From Burkholderia ambifaria (lineage in GTDB: Bacteria > Pseudomonadota > Gammaproteobacteria > Burkholderiales > Burkholderiaceae), in the NCBI RefSeq assembly GCF_001443045.1, contig NZ_LKPJ01000006.1, forward strand, positions 23,058-87,057: a stretch of DNA of 64,000 nucleotides, read 5' to 3'. Positions 27,453 to 36,589 of the stretch are shown piece by piece. The position numbers and the translations under genes are program-made. Within the stretch, counting starts at the first letter, position 1. Each line of letters starts with the position of its first letter. The notes under the pieces are model-generated. The model did no database searches. It was not told the DNA's origin and saw only the letters and a list, made by a program, of their open reading frames with translations.

Positions 27453-28535
27453 TCAGACGTCCGCGTACAGGCGGCCGGGATTGAAGATCGCATGCGGATC
27501 GAGTTGTGCCTTCAGCTGCCGGTGCACGCGCAGCAGCGCGGGCGGCAGCGGCTGGAACGGCTCGGGCGTCGTGCCGGGCGTGAAGCAGGTCGCGTGGCCG
27601 CCCCACTGCGCGGCGAACCGCTGCACGTCGGCCGACGCGGCGTCGCTCTTCAGCCAGCGCTGCGCGCCGCCCCAGTCGACGAGTTGCACGCCCGGCAGCG
27701 CATCGAGCGGCGCGGCGGCCGGCACCGACACGCGCAACAGCGGGCGCGGATCGTCGAAGAACGGCAGCGACAGGTCGCGCAGCCGTACCCAGAAGCCGTC
27801 GACGCGATCGTCCATGCGCTCGCCGCCGATCGTGTCGCGCGCGGCCTTCACCGAGCCCTCGCCGCCTTCGAGCCGCACGCGCAGCACGCCGTCCGCGTGG
27901 CAGGCGCCCGCGAGCGGCAGCCCGGCGCGACGCCATCCGGCGACGCGCTGCACCGCTTCGCCTGCCGTGAGCGGCAGCGCGAGATCGCCGGTCGCGCGCG
28001 GCTTCGGCAGCACCTTCAGCGATACCTCCGTCACGACGCCGAGGCAGCCGAAGCTGCCCGCGAGCAGCCGCGACACGTCATAACCCGCGACGTTCTTCAT
28101 CACTTCGCCGCCGAAGCGCAGGTGTTTCGCGTGGCCGGTGATTACCCGGCAGCCGAGCACGAAATCGCGCACCGCGCCGGCCCACGGGCGGCGCGGCCCC
28201 GACAGCGCGGCCGCGAACATCCCGCCGACGGTTGCCGCGCCGCCGAACGTCGGCGGCTCGCACGGCAGCATCTGGCCGGCCGCGTCGAGCATCGCCTCGA
28301 GTTCGGCGAGCGGCGTGCCCGCGCGTGCGGTGATGACGAGTTCGGTCGGGTCGTACGCGACGATGCCGCGGTGCGTGCGCACGTCGAGCGTGCGGCCCTC
28401 GACGGCACGGCCGACAAACGCCTTCGTGCCCGCGCCGCGGATGTGCAGCGGCTGGCGATCGTGGATCGCGGCGTCGATCTGCGCGACGAGCGCCGCGCTG
28501 TCGTCGATCGATTCGGGTTCGCGTTCGCGTCGCAT
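27453..28535 (-). CDS. glcE: Glycolate oxidase subunit GlcE
   Basis: The 360-residue FAD-binding subunit has a PCMH-type domain (H-I-R-G-A-G-T-K-A-F-V and P-P-T-F-G-G-A-A-T-V-G-G-M-F-A). It is shorter than GlcD and lacks most of the substrate domain, as expected of GlcE. The ATG at 28535 overlaps the glcD stop in TGATG, a strong sign of coupled translation; longer readings run antisense-like into glcD. The C-terminal I-F-N-P-G-R-L-Y family motif is present. Confidence 0.93.
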   Translation of the reverse strand: MRREREPESIDDSAALVAQIDAAIHDRQPLHIRGAGTKAFVGRAVEGRTLDVRTHRGIVAYDPTELVITARAGTPLAELEAMLDAAGQMLPCEPPTFGGAATVGGMFAAALSGPRRPWAGAVRDFVLGCRVITGHAKHLRFGGEVMKNVAGYDVSRLLAGSFGCLGVVTEVSLKVLPKPRATGDLALPLTAGEAVQRVAGWRRAGLPLAGACHADGVLRVRLEGGEGSVKAARDTIGGERMDDRVDGFWVRLRDLSLPFFDDPRPLLRVSVPAAAPLDALPGVQLVDWGGAQRWLKSDAASADVQRFAAQWGGHATCFTPGTTPEPFQPLPPALLRVHRQLKAQLDPHAIFNPGRLYADV

Positions 28536-30034
28536 CAGAAGCGCTCCAGTTCGGGAAACGGCAGCTTGCCGTGATGGACGTGCATCGCGCCGAATTCGGC
28601 GCAGCGGTGCAGCGTCGGGATGTTCTTGCCGGGATTGAGCAGGCGCTGCGGATCGAACGCCGCCTTCACCGCATGGAAGAACGTGATTTCGTCGGCGTTG
28701 AACTGCACGCACATCTGGTTGATCTTCTCGCGCCCGACGCCGTGTTCGCCCGTGATGCTGCCGCCCACCGCGACGCACAGCTCGAGGATCTTGCCGCCGA
28801 GCGCTTCCGCGCGGTCGAGCTCGCCGGGGCGGTTCGCGTCGAACAGGATCAGCGGATGCATGTTGCCGTCGCCTGCGTGGAACACGTTCGCGACCGGCAG
28901 CGCGTATTCGGCGGACAGCGCGGCGATGCCTTCGAGCACGCGCGGCAGCTCGCGGCGCGGGATCGTGCCGTCCATGCAGTAGTAGTCGGGCGACATGCGG
29001 CCGACCGCCGGAAACGCGTTCTTGCGGCCGGCCCAGAAGCGCTGGCGCTCGGCTTCGTCGCGCGCGACGCGGATCTCCGACGCGCCGGCGTCGCGCAGCA
29101 GCGCGGCGACGCGTGCGGCGTCTTCTTCGACATCGGTCGCCGCGCCGTCGAGTTCGCACAGCAGGATCGCCTGCGCGTCGACCGGATAGCCGGCGTGGAT
29201 GAAGTCCTCGGCCGCGCGGATCGCGAGGTTGTCCATCATCTCGAGCCCGCCCGGGATTACGCCCGCGCCGATGATCCGCGCGACCGCCGCGCCGGCTTCG
29301 GCGACGTCGTCGAAGCTCGCCATCAGCACCTTCACGCTTGGCGGCTTTGGCAGCAGCTTCACCGTCACTTCGGTGACGATGCCGAGCATTCCCTCGGAGC
29401 CGGTGAACAGCGCGAGCAGGTCGAAGCCGGGCGCATCGAGCGCGTCGGCGCCGAGCGTCAGCGTGTCGCCGTCGATCGTCAGGATCTCGACCTTCAGGAT
29501 GTTGTGCACCGTCAGCCCGTATTTCAGGCAGTGCACGCCGCCTGCGTTTTCGGCGACGTTGCCGCCGATCGAGCATGCGATCTGCGACGACGGATCGGGC
29601 GCGTAATAGAGGCCGTACGGTGCGGCGGCCTGCGAGATCGCGAGGTTGCGCACGCCGGGCTGCACGCGCGCGATGCCGGCATCGGCGTCGATTTCAAGAA
29701 TCCGGTTGAACTTCGACATCGCGAGCAGGAGGCCTTTTTCGAGCGGCATCGCGCCGCCCGACAGCCCGGTGCCCGCGCCGCGCGCGACGACCGGCACGCC
29801 GTGCGCGGCCGCGACGCGCAGCACCGCGCGCACCTGCTCGACCGTGTCGGGCAGCACGACCGCGAGCGGCACCGTGCGGTATGCGGCGAGGCCGTCGCAT
29901 TCGAACGGCTTCAGCGCCTCGCGCTCGTGCAGCACGTCGAGGCCGGGCGCCGCCGCGTTGAGCGCGGCGACGAGCGTGTCGCGGTCGACGGTCGCCAGCG
30001 CGCCGTCGATCCGTTCGTCGTAGGTGAAACTCAT
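28535..30034 (-). CDS. glcD: Glycolate oxidase subunit GlcD
   Basis: This 499-residue FAD-linked oxidase oxidises glycolate (and often D-lactate) to glyoxylate. The PCMH FAD-binding segment includes V-V-A-R-G-A-G-T-G-L-S-G-G-A. The C-terminal substrate domain contains F-H-A-G-D-G-N-M-H-P-L-I and G-S-I-T-G-E-H-G-V-G. The ATG at 30034 gives the expected N-terminus; an upstream in-frame ATG at 30145 would start inside the operator region. It is the first gene of the operon, divergent from glcC with two matching operators between them. Confidence 0.95.
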   Translation of the reverse strand: MSFTYDERIDGALATVDRDTLVAALNAAAPGLDVLHEREALKPFECDGLAAYRTVPLAVVLPDTVEQVRAVLRVAAAHGVPVVARGAGTGLSGGAMPLEKGLLLAMSKFNRILEIDADAGIARVQPGVRNLAISQAAAPYGLYYAPDPSSQIACSIGGNVAENAGGVHCLKYGLTVHNILKVEILTIDGDTLTLGADALDAPGFDLLALFTGSEGMLGIVTEVTVKLLPKPPSVKVLMASFDDVAEAGAAVARIIGAGVIPGGLEMMDNLAIRAAEDFIHAGYPVDAQAILLCELDGAATDVEEDAARVAALLRDAGASEIRVARDEAERQRFWAGRKNAFPAVGRMSPDYYCMDGTIPRRELPRVLEGIAALSAEYALPVANVFHAGDGNMHPLILFDANRPGELDRAEALGGKILELCVAVGGSITGEHGVGREKINQMCVQFNADEITFFHAVKAAFDPQRLLNPGKNIPTLHRCAEFGAMHVHHGKLPFPELERF

Positions 30035-30137
30035 CGTCTGTCTCCGTCTCCACCATGCAGGCGGCCGCGGGATGCGCAGCGCGCCGGATGGACGGCATTC
30101 TTGGCGGGTGGCCGACGCGTGTCCAGACGTCTCTGGC

Positions 30138-30150
30138 GTGGTCATACCAG
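30138..30150. promoter_or_regulatory. FadR/GlcC-type operator 1
   Basis: GTGGTCATACCAG contains TGGT-CAT-ACCA, the TGGTnnnACCA core used by many FadR-subfamily GntR regulators. It lies about 105 bp upstream of the glcD start and is repeated exactly at 30244-30256, 106 bp away (close to ten helical turns). Confidence 0.7.
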
Positions 30151-30243
30151 TTTTTCGAGGCGTGCCTGGCGGGTAGTGGTGGTTGTGACGGAAAACCCAA
30201 TTGCTACAAGGGTTTGTGAGAAAATCGGCGATATCGTTCCGAA

Positions 30244-30256
30244 GTGGTCATACCAG
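30244..30256. promoter_or_regulatory. FadR/GlcC-type operator 2, at the glcC start
   Basis: This is an exact second copy of GTGGTCATACCAG ending one base before the glcC ATG at 30258. A bound regulator here would block glcC itself, implying autoregulation. Confidence 0.7.
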
Positions 30257-30257
30257 T

Positions 30258-31028
30258 ATGGAAATGCAGGATAGACAGGCGCCGGCGCGCAACGTCGCCG
30301 ATGTCGTCGCCGAGCGGATCGAGCAGCTGATCGTCGACGGCGTGCTGAAGGCCGGGCAGGCGCTGCCGTCCGAGCGGCGGCTCACGGAGAAGCTCGGCGT
30401 GTCGCGCACGGCCGTGCGCGAAGGGATGAAGCTGCTGCGCGCGCGCGGGATCATCGACACGACGCACGGCAAGGGTTCGTTCGTTGCGAGCCTGACCCCG
30501 CAGCGCGAAGTCTCGCCGATGATGCATCTGCTCGGCTCGCAGCCGCGCACGCTGTACGACCTGTTCGAGGTGCGCGGCATGCTCGAGACCGAAGCCGCGC
30601 GGCTCGCCGCGCTGCGCGGGACGCCCGCCGACTTCATCCTGATCCGGCGCCGCTACGAGGAAATGACGGCGGCCGATGCGCAGGATCTCGATCCGGCCGC
30701 GCGCGCGAAGCTCGACCATGCGTTCCATCTCGCGATCTGCGAGGCGTCGCACAATCCGGTGCTCGTCAACACGCTGCAGTCGCTGACCGACCTGCTGCTC
30801 AGTTCCGTGTTCGCGTCGGTGAACAACCTCTATCATCGCGAGCCGCTGAAGAAGCAGATCGACCGTCAGCACGCGCGGCTCTACAACGCGGTGACCGGGC
30901 GGCTGCCCGACCAGGCGCGCAAGGCCGCGAGCGAGCATATCCGGCAGTGCGTCGAGTATCTGCGCGAGATCGAAGCGGAGGAGCAGCGGCTCGTGCGCTC
31001 GACGCTGCGCCTCGAAGGGTGGACCTGA
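30258..31028 (+). CDS. glcC: GntR-family regulator GlcC
   Basis: The 256-residue FadR-subfamily regulator has an N-terminal winged helix (L-P-S-E-R-R-L-T-E-K-L-G-V-S-R-T-A-V-R-E) and a C-terminal all-helical FCD ligand domain (about 95-225). GlcC-type regulators respond to glycolate and control the glc operon, which is divergent here. The ATG at 30258 was chosen because the operator copy lies directly upstream; an ATG at 30264 is also possible. The E. coli homologue is an activator. Whether this one activates or represses is not visible. Confidence 0.9.
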   Translation: MEMQDRQAPARNVADVVAERIEQLIVDGVLKAGQALPSERRLTEKLGVSRTAVREGMKLLRARGIIDTTHGKGSFVASLTPQREVSPMMHLLGSQPRTLYDLFEVRGMLETEAARLAALRGTPADFILIRRRYEEMTAADAQDLDPAARAKLDHAFHLAICEASHNPVLVNTLQSLTDLLLSSVFASVNNLYHREPLKKQIDRQHARLYNAVTGRLPDQARKAASEHIRQCVEYLREIEAEEQRLVRSTLRLEGWT

Positions 31029-31234
31029 ACCGAACCGTATGACCGAATGGTCGGTGTCGCCATGACGTGTATCAAGCATGTTGCGCAGGGAGTGCGGCCT
31101 GGCGGCCGAATATGTCACAATGTGATCTATTCGATGCGTGGCCCGACACGAACCGTTTCGCCTTTGCGCGACGCGCGCTTTGGCCGTTGACCGTTGACCG
31201 TGACGCGCCGCCGATCTTGAAAGGAGGACGCTGC

Positions 31235-32716
31235 ATGTCGATTCCGACGCGTGGCGACGGGCCCGAGGCCCGCGCCGTCCAGATCCTGCATCGCCCCGTT
31301 TGCGACCTGCTCGGCTGTGCATGGCCGATCGTGCTCGCGGGCATGGGCGGTGTCGCGCGGGCCGAACTCGCGAGCGCGGTGAGCGCGGCCGGCGGGTTCG
31401 GTTTTCTCGGGATGGTGCGCGAGCCGGTCGCGCTGATCCGGCGCGAGGTCGAGCAGGTGCGCGCGGCCACCGAGCGGCCGTTCGGCGTCAACCTGATTCC
31501 CGCGTCGACGCCGCCCGAGTTGCTCGATGCGCAGCTCGACGCGTGTATCGAATTGCGGGTGCCGGTGGTCGCGCTGTTCTGGGACGTGATGCCGGGTGTC
31601 GTGCGCCGTCTGCGCGACGCGGGCGTGCGGGTGGTGCATCAGGTCGGCTCGCTCGACGATGCGCGCGCGGCCGAGGCGGCGGGCGCGCAGGCGCTGATCG
31701 TCCAGGGGCATGAAGCTGGCGGCCACGTGCGTGGCGATCGGCCGCTGGCCGAGTTGCTGCCCGAAGTGGTTCGCGCGACGCGGTTGCCGGTGCTGGCAGC
31801 GGGCGGGATCGTCGACGGCGCGGACGTGGCCGCCGCGATGGCGCTCGGCGCGCAGGGCGCGGTCATGGGCACGGCGTTCATCGCAACGCACGAGTCGTTC
31901 GCGCATGCGTATCACCAGCAGCGGATCGTCGATGCGCGTGAAGGCGACACGCTGTTGACCGATATCTTCCACATCAATTGGCCGCGCGGCGCGCGGGTGC
32001 GTGTGCTGCCGTCGAGCGTCACGCGTGGCGAGCGTGGGGATCCTTTCGGTGATGAGCGCGTGGTGATCGGCGATGAGGAAGGGCGGCCGATCTACCTGTT
32101 CAGCACGGATTCGCCGCTGCGTACGATGACGGGCGATTTCGAAGCGATGGCGTTGTATGCGGGTACCGGCGCCGGGAAGATCCGGGCGATCGAATCGGCC
32201 GGCGACGTGCTGCGCCGGATCGTGCTCGATGCGGCGGCGATCGTCGAGAAGGGCGTCGTGGCTTCACCGGCAGGCGAGGCGGATGAAAATCGTGCGGCGT
32301 TGCTCGCGGCGCTCGATGAGTTGCTGGAGGCGGAGCGCGCGGGTGCACGTGTGGCGTCGGAAACGGCGGCCGAGGTCGGCGACGATCAGGAACTCCATCG
32401 GCTGATCGCGCATATTCGGCAGGATGAGGCCCACTGGTGCAGCGTGCTGGTCGATGCGATTCGCACGCTCGGTGCGACGCCGACGCGTGCGACCGGTTCG
32501 TTCTATGAAAAGGCGATGGCGATCGACGATCTGGCCGAACGGATGGCGTTTTTGAACCGAGGTCAGAGGTGGGTCGTGCGCAAACTGCAGACGCTGCTGC
32601 CGACGCTCGCCGATCCGGATATTCATCACGCGCTGTCGCTGATGCTGGTCGCGCATGAGAAGAATATCGGGGCGGTGGATGTGCGGTTGAGGGAGCAGGG
32701 GGCGGGGAGCGTTTAG
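31235..32716 (+). CDS. Nitronate monooxygenase with C-terminal ferritin-like domain
   Basis: The 493-residue protein joins two domains. Residues about 20-330 form an FMN TIM barrel of the nitronate monooxygenase (2-nitropropane dioxygenase) family: W-P-I-V-L-A-G-M-G-G-V-A at the start, A-Q-A-L-I-V-Q-G-H-E-A-G-G-H with the catalytic His, and L-A-A-G-G-I-V-D-G and A-Q-G-A-V-M-G-T-A-F binding FMN phosphate. Residues about 360-493 are a four-helix ferritin-like domain with E-L-L-E-A-E-R-A-G-A-R, H-I-R-Q-D-E-A-H-W-C and M-L-V-A-H-E-K-N-I. The start was chosen by AAAGGAGG a few bases upstream. The family detoxifies alkyl nitronates. The second domain may bind a di-metal centre or aid assembly; its role is unknown. 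Confidence 0.85.
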   Translation: MSIPTRGDGPEARAVQILHRPVCDLLGCAWPIVLAGMGGVARAELASAVSAAGGFGFLGMVREPVALIRREVEQVRAATERPFGVNLIPASTPPELLDAQLDACIELRVPVVALFWDVMPGVVRRLRDAGVRVVHQVGSLDDARAAEAAGAQALIVQGHEAGGHVRGDRPLAELLPEVVRATRLPVLAAGGIVDGADVAAAMALGAQGAVMGTAFIATHESFAHAYHQQRIVDAREGDTLLTDIFHINWPRGARVRVLPSSVTRGERGDPFGDERVVIGDEEGRPIYLFSTDSPLRTMTGDFEAMALYAGTGAGKIRAIESAGDVLRRIVLDAAAIVEKGVVASPAGEADENRAALLAALDELLEAERAGARVASETAAEVGDDQELHRLIAHIRQDEAHWCSVLVDAIRTLGATPTRATGSFYEKAMAIDDLAERMAFLNRGQRWVVRKLQTLLPTLADPDIHHALSLMLVAHEKNIGAVDVRLREQGAGSV

Positions 32717-32888
32717 GCGGATGGGCGTTGAGGATGGGCGTTGATTCGCCCGCGCTGTTCTGACGAGTGCGTGTACCGGCAATTGATGGTGGCGTAAATG
32801 ACGTTCTTCCCTCGTTTTAGGCCGAATGACGCTATTCGAGGGTTATCGGTAAAATACGCCTCTCGGGTATTTCAGTCATTGTTTCGTC

Positions 32889-33836
32889 ATGCATCGAATC
32901 GGATTCTTCGTTTGCCGTGGCTACGATGCGCTTGATCTTGGCGGGCCACTGTCGGCCTTCAATCAGGTGGCCACGGCAGCCGGGCATACGCCATACGATC
33001 TTCAAGTAATTTCGCAATCCGGCGGCCCGGTTCCTGGCAATACGGGCCTGTCGATCGAGACAAAGCCGATTGGGAGGCGCTCGTTTGATACCGTCGTTTT
33101 CGTGGGGGGAGATATCGATCCGATGCAGACATCGGAGAATATCGCCGCTGCGAAAAAATTGACCGCCAGGGCATCGCGGGTGGCAAGCGTGTGCACGGGC
33201 GCGTTTCTGCTTGCGGAAACCGGCTCGCTGGATGGCTTGAGAGCAGCGACCCACTGGCGATACGCTGCGCTGTTGCAGTCGCAATTCCCTCGCACCAGGG
33301 TCGACGGCGATAGCATCTATATCGTGGATGGCCGCGTCTGGACGTCGGCGGGCATCGCCTCCGGAATAGACCTGGCGCTCGGCATGATTGAAAGAGATAT
33401 GGGCGCGGAGGTTGCGCGCGCTGTCTCCAGGCTTCTGGTTGTTCCGTATCGTCGACCGGGCGGGCAGTCCCAATTCTCCGCCATGTCGCAGATGGAGCCG
33501 GAATCGGATCGTATCCGCATCGCGCTGAATTTCGCCAGGGAGCATCTGGCTGAAGCATTACCTGTCGAACGACTCGCGGATGCCGCGAGATTGAGTTTGC
33601 GACAGTTCGGACGAGCCTTTCGGCGCGAAACCGGAGAAACGCCTGCCAAGGCAGTCGAGCGCTTGCGCGTCGAAGCGGCGAGGTTGCGTCTGCAGGGTGG
33701 CAGCGAACCGATCGAACAGATTGCCCTGGCTGTCGGGTTCACCGATCCGGAACGGATGCGGCGGGCCTTCATCAAACTGCATGGGCACCCGCCGCAGGCG
33801 ATTCGACGCGAGAGCAGATCGAATGCAGCGCGCTGA
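32889..33836 (+). CDS. GlxA-type transcriptional regulator (DJ-1/PfpI + AraC)
   Basis: The 315-residue regulator has an N-terminal DJ-1/PfpI domain (about 1-170) with the nucleophile-elbow Cys102 in S-V-C-T-G-A-F-L-L-A. A C-terminal AraC helix-turn-helix pair (about 210-310) includes D-A-A-R-L-S-L-R-Q-F-G-R-A-F-R-R-E-T-G. In GlxA/ArgR/FtrA-type regulators the first domain senses an unknown metabolite. It is convergent with the SnoaL-like gene. The downstream DJ-1/PfpI enzyme at 34507-35361 is related to its sensor domain, which hints at a shared ligand (inference only). Confidence 0.88.
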   Translation: MHRIGFFVCRGYDALDLGGPLSAFNQVATAAGHTPYDLQVISQSGGPVPGNTGLSIETKPIGRRSFDTVVFVGGDIDPMQTSENIAAAKKLTARASRVASVCTGAFLLAETGSLDGLRAATHWRYAALLQSQFPRTRVDGDSIYIVDGRVWTSAGIASGIDLALGMIERDMGAEVARAVSRLLVVPYRRPGGQSQFSAMSQMEPESDRIRIALNFAREHLAEALPVERLADAARLSLRQFGRAFRRETGETPAKAVERLRVEAARLRLQGGSEPIEQIALAVGFTDPERMRRAFIKLHGHPPQAIRRESRSNAAR

Positions 33837-33902
33837 TCGACCGCCGGCCGGTCAGTGCGCTGCGTGGTCAACGTTTCTCCAGCGGGCTATGTCGCCGGAC
33901 AC

Positions 33903-34385
33903 TCAATGGTCATCGGTTTTGACGGGACCGTAACCATTCCACATGTCGCGATGCAGTTTCCACACGCCCGCCTGCTTCACAAAGACGAGAATCTGCTTGG
34001 CGCGGATCTTGAGTTTTCCATCGTGATCGCGGACCTCCGCATCCGAGACCTCCGTCACGATCCGATCATTACCGTAGAACTCGTCATGGCTGAACGATAC
34101 GGTGCCGGGTTTTGATCCGGCATACCCCTTGGTGAAGTACTCGACGATCGCGCGGTTCCCCGTGACTTTGTCGCCTCCGGGCGGCAAGAGTGTGCCGTCG
34201 TCGGTATAGAGGCGCCCTATCGCTTCATAGTCTCCGCGCGCAAAAGCATCTGCCCATCGCGCGTTTTCGGCTCTGATGGCCGCTTCGGGCGGACGTTGCG
34301 AATCGCCAGCAGTGGCCGGCGCCGTGAATGCGAAAAAGGAGACGCAGGCTGCAAGGGCAGCAGTACAAAAGCGGATCTGTTGCAT
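33903..34385 (-). CDS. Exported SnoaL-like / DUF4440 protein
   Basis: The 160-residue protein has a signal peptide (F-C-T-A-A-L-A-A-C-V-S-F-F-A-F then A-T-A-G-D, cut near residue 26) and a cone-shaped NTF2/SnoaL-like fold. Typical segments are A-D-A-F-A-R-G-D-Y-E-A-I-G-R-L-Y-T-D-D-G-T-L-L-P-P-G and V-W-K-L-H-R-D-M-W-N. Members bind small ligands or act as isomerases; many have no known function. The ATG at 34385 gives the signal peptide; longer frames are Arg/His-rich. It follows the DJ-1/PfpI gene after 121 bp on the same strand. Confidence 0.8.
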   Translation of the reverse strand: MQQIRFCTAALAACVSFFAFTAPATAGDSQRPPEAAIRAENARWADAFARGDYEAIGRLYTDDGTLLPPGGDKVTGNRAIVEYFTKGYAGSKPGTVSFSHDEFYGNDRIVTEVSDAEVRDHDGKLKIRAKQILVFVKQAGVWKLHRDMWNGYGPVKTDDH

Positions 34386-34506
34386 CGAGTGATTTCCGAA
34401 CGGGCTTGAATGGATAGGGCGTCGCCAAACAGGCGGGTGGAGCAGACAATGCCGGCCGCGGCCTTCATCGAGGCCGGCGGCCATGCACACATTGCCGGCG
34501 AGCGTT

Positions 34507-35361
34507 TCAGCGAACGCCGGGGATGCGTGCGAGCCCCCTGGATGCGCCGGGCAGTTTCTTGTCGACCATCGCGATGACTTCCGGCCGTGCGTCCCTGGGA
34601 TGCCCGGAGTGGAACGGCGGAGCGGGGTCATATTCGATCACGAGCTGCGTGAATTCGGCGGCCTGTTGACCGCGCAGTTTCGCTGCCACGCGAAGTGCGA
34701 AGTCGATGCCCGCCGTCACGCCGCCGCCGCTCATGAACCGTCCGTTGTCGTCTTCCACGAAGCGATCGGGAACGGGAATGGCGCCGTATTCGGCCAGCTT
34801 GTTGACGAAGGCCCAATGGCAGGCGCTTCGCTTGCCCTTGAGAACGCCCGTTGCGGCGAGCACGAGTGATCCGTTGCAAACCGACGTAACGTGCGTGGCG
34901 CTTTCTGCCAGACGCCGGATCTGCGCCTGATACGCCGGCCGCATCGGCGCCGTCAAATCGGACCCGCCGGGGACGAGGATCACGTCGGTCTTCTCGATAT
35001 CGGCCAGTCGTTCAGTCTTGCCATACACGACGCCAAATTCGAGGATCACGTCGCCCCCATTGAGGCTCGCGTAGCGAACGTTCGTATTGGGTAGCCGATG
35101 GAAAATCTCGCTGGGGCCCGCGAAGTCGAGAAGCGTACCGCCGTCGTAATTGACGATCAAAATGTCGAGCGGGTCATTCGGGGAAAGTATTCCTTCGCTG
35201 CCGGCCTGTGCACGAGCAGGCGTCGCGTGCCCAAGCAATGCGCTACCCCCCAGCACGGCGCCGAGGGTGGCGATGCTTCCAAGCTTGAGAACATCGCGGC
35301 GCGAGCGACCTGCCCGGGCGAGTTGCGTGACGGAATCGTTGTTACCGCTACTGTCGATCAA
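34507..35361 (-). CDS. Tat-exported DJ-1/PfpI family protein
   Basis: The 284-residue protein has a twin-arginine signal (S-R-R-D-V-L-K-L-G, then a hydrophobic stretch to A-R-A-Q). The DJ-1/PfpI domain has Cys162 in S-V-C-N-G-S-L-V-L-A. This branch includes isonitrile-hydratase-like enzymes, but the substrate here is unknown. It starts at TTG: on the minus strand AAGGAG (complement of 35370-35375) lies eight bases before TTG at 35361, and no ATG is suitably placed. Tat export suggests that it folds, perhaps with a cofactor, before reaching the periplasm. Confidence 0.8.
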   Translation of the reverse strand: MIDSSGNNDSVTQLARAGRSRRDVLKLGSIATLGAVLGGSALLGHATPARAQAGSEGILSPNDPLDILIVNYDGGTLLDFAGPSEIFHRLPNTNVRYASLNGGDVILEFGVVYGKTERLADIEKTDVILVPGGSDLTAPMRPAYQAQIRRLAESATHVTSVCNGSLVLAATGVLKGKRSACHWAFVNKLAEYGAIPVPDRFVEDDNGRFMSGGGVTAGIDFALRVAAKLRGQQAAEFTQLVIEYDPAPPFHSGHPRDARPEVIAMVDKKLPGASRGLARIPGVR

Positions 35362-35513
35362 GATGATTTCTCCTTGCACTTCGGCCCCTCTGCGAGCGCA
35401 CCCGGGCTGGGCCGGATTGAATAACCGCCACGACGAAGTGCGTGGCGGATGCGAGATCAGGATGGGGATGTGACGCGATGACGTGTCGGGCGCGGGAATC
35501 GAGAACCGCGAGC

Positions 35514-36260
35514 TTAAAGCTGCGACGCACCACCATCGACGACCAGTTCGGTGCCGACGACGTACGAGGATTCGTCGCTGGCGAGATAGAGTGCCGCGTA
35601 GGCGATGTCCTCGGCCTTGCCCATGTAGCCCACCGGAATGGCTGCGGCGAACTCGGCCTGACGGTCGCGCACCCATTCGTCGGGCATGCCCCACTTGGTG
35701 AGCAGTGGCGTCTTCATCGCGCCGGGCGCGATCGCGTTGAAACGGATTTTCCGGTCGAGAAACTCATAGGACCAGCTGCGAGCAAGCGATCGCACGGCAG
35801 CCTTCGCCGCCGCAGTCAACGAGATGCCATGCTTGCCGGTCTGCGCGACGAACGATGTATTGAGGATGACAGAGGAACCTTCTCGCAAGTACGGCAGCAC
35901 CGCTTGAAGCGTGTACACCACGCCCTTGACGTTGATGTCCATGATCTCGTCATAGAGTTCGTCGTCGATGTCATCGATTGCGGACGGGAAAGCCCAGCCA
36001 GCGTTGGCGAACACGACATCCAGGCCACCGAACTTCTCTTTTGCTTCTGCGGCAATCGCTCGCATGTCCCGGATCGACCGTACGTCGCCCTTGAGAACGA
36101 CCGCATTCTCGCCGAGTTCGGTCTTCACGCGCTCGAACACGGCGTCATCGCGACCGGTCACGGCGACTCGGGCGCCTTCCGCAATGAACAGCTTCGCGGT
36201 TGCAAGGCCGATGCCACTGGTTCCACCCGTGACCAAGGCCGACTTGTTCTTGAGTCTCAT
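35514..36260 (-). CDS. SDR-family oxidoreductase lacking the usual catalytic Tyr
   Basis: The 248-residue short-chain dehydrogenase has the nucleotide-binding T-G-G-T-S-G-I-G (11-18), the N-A-G motif (86-88) and catalytic-type Ser136 in N-T-S-F. In the YxxxK position it reads T-A-A-A-K, Thr149 and Lys153. The codon is ACT where a Tyr codon is expected. The remaining sequence (K-A-A-V-R-S-L-A-R-S-W) is normal, as is the C-terminal V-V-G-T-E-L-V-V-D-G-G-A. The protein may therefore be a poor or altered enzyme, or a binding protein. It is on the same strand as the DJ-1/PfpI gene, 152 bp upstream of it. Confidence 0.85.
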   Translation of the reverse strand: MRLKNKSALVTGGTSGIGLATAKLFIAEGARVAVTGRDDAVFERVKTELGENAVVLKGDVRSIRDMRAIAAEAKEKFGGLDVVFANAGWAFPSAIDDIDDELYDEIMDINVKGVVYTLQAVLPYLREGSSVILNTSFVAQTGKHGISLTAAAKAAVRSLARSWSYEFLDRKIRFNAIAPGAMKTPLLTKWGMPDEWVRDRQAEFAAAIPVGYMGKAEDIAYAALYLASDESSYVVGTELVVDGGASQL

Positions 36261-36519
36261 CTTCCGTTCCTTTTCATGTCATGTGATCGATCAGGCCGAA
36301 AGTCCAAAACGCAATCGCGTTTCCGCGCTTTTCCCGGCTTGATCTTCCATGCGAAGTATGGAACGTGACGCATATGGCGCAAAGGTCTTATAACCCTCAA
36401 AAAACGCCACTCAATCCGCATTGGCGACAACGTCTTCCGGCGCCTGGTGACGTCCGCGCGTCAAGCAACCACGGCAGGGTCGGGGCGGCAAGCGACATTC
36501 CCCAAGCCCCGTCAGAATG

Positions 36520-36541
36520 AAAAAAGCCCGCCGAAGCGGGC
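36520..36541 (-). terminator. Terminator of the carbohydrate ABC operon
   Basis: GCCCGC-CGAA-GCGGGC (36526-36541) is followed on the minus strand by six T (complement of 36520-36525). It lies 48 bases past the permease stop. The rest of 36261-36519 holds no gene I can support and must contain the SDR promoter. Confidence 0.85.
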
Positions 36542-36589
36542 AACCTCTCGATGAAGAGGGAGAGAGCAGAATCCGCGATCAACGCGTGC

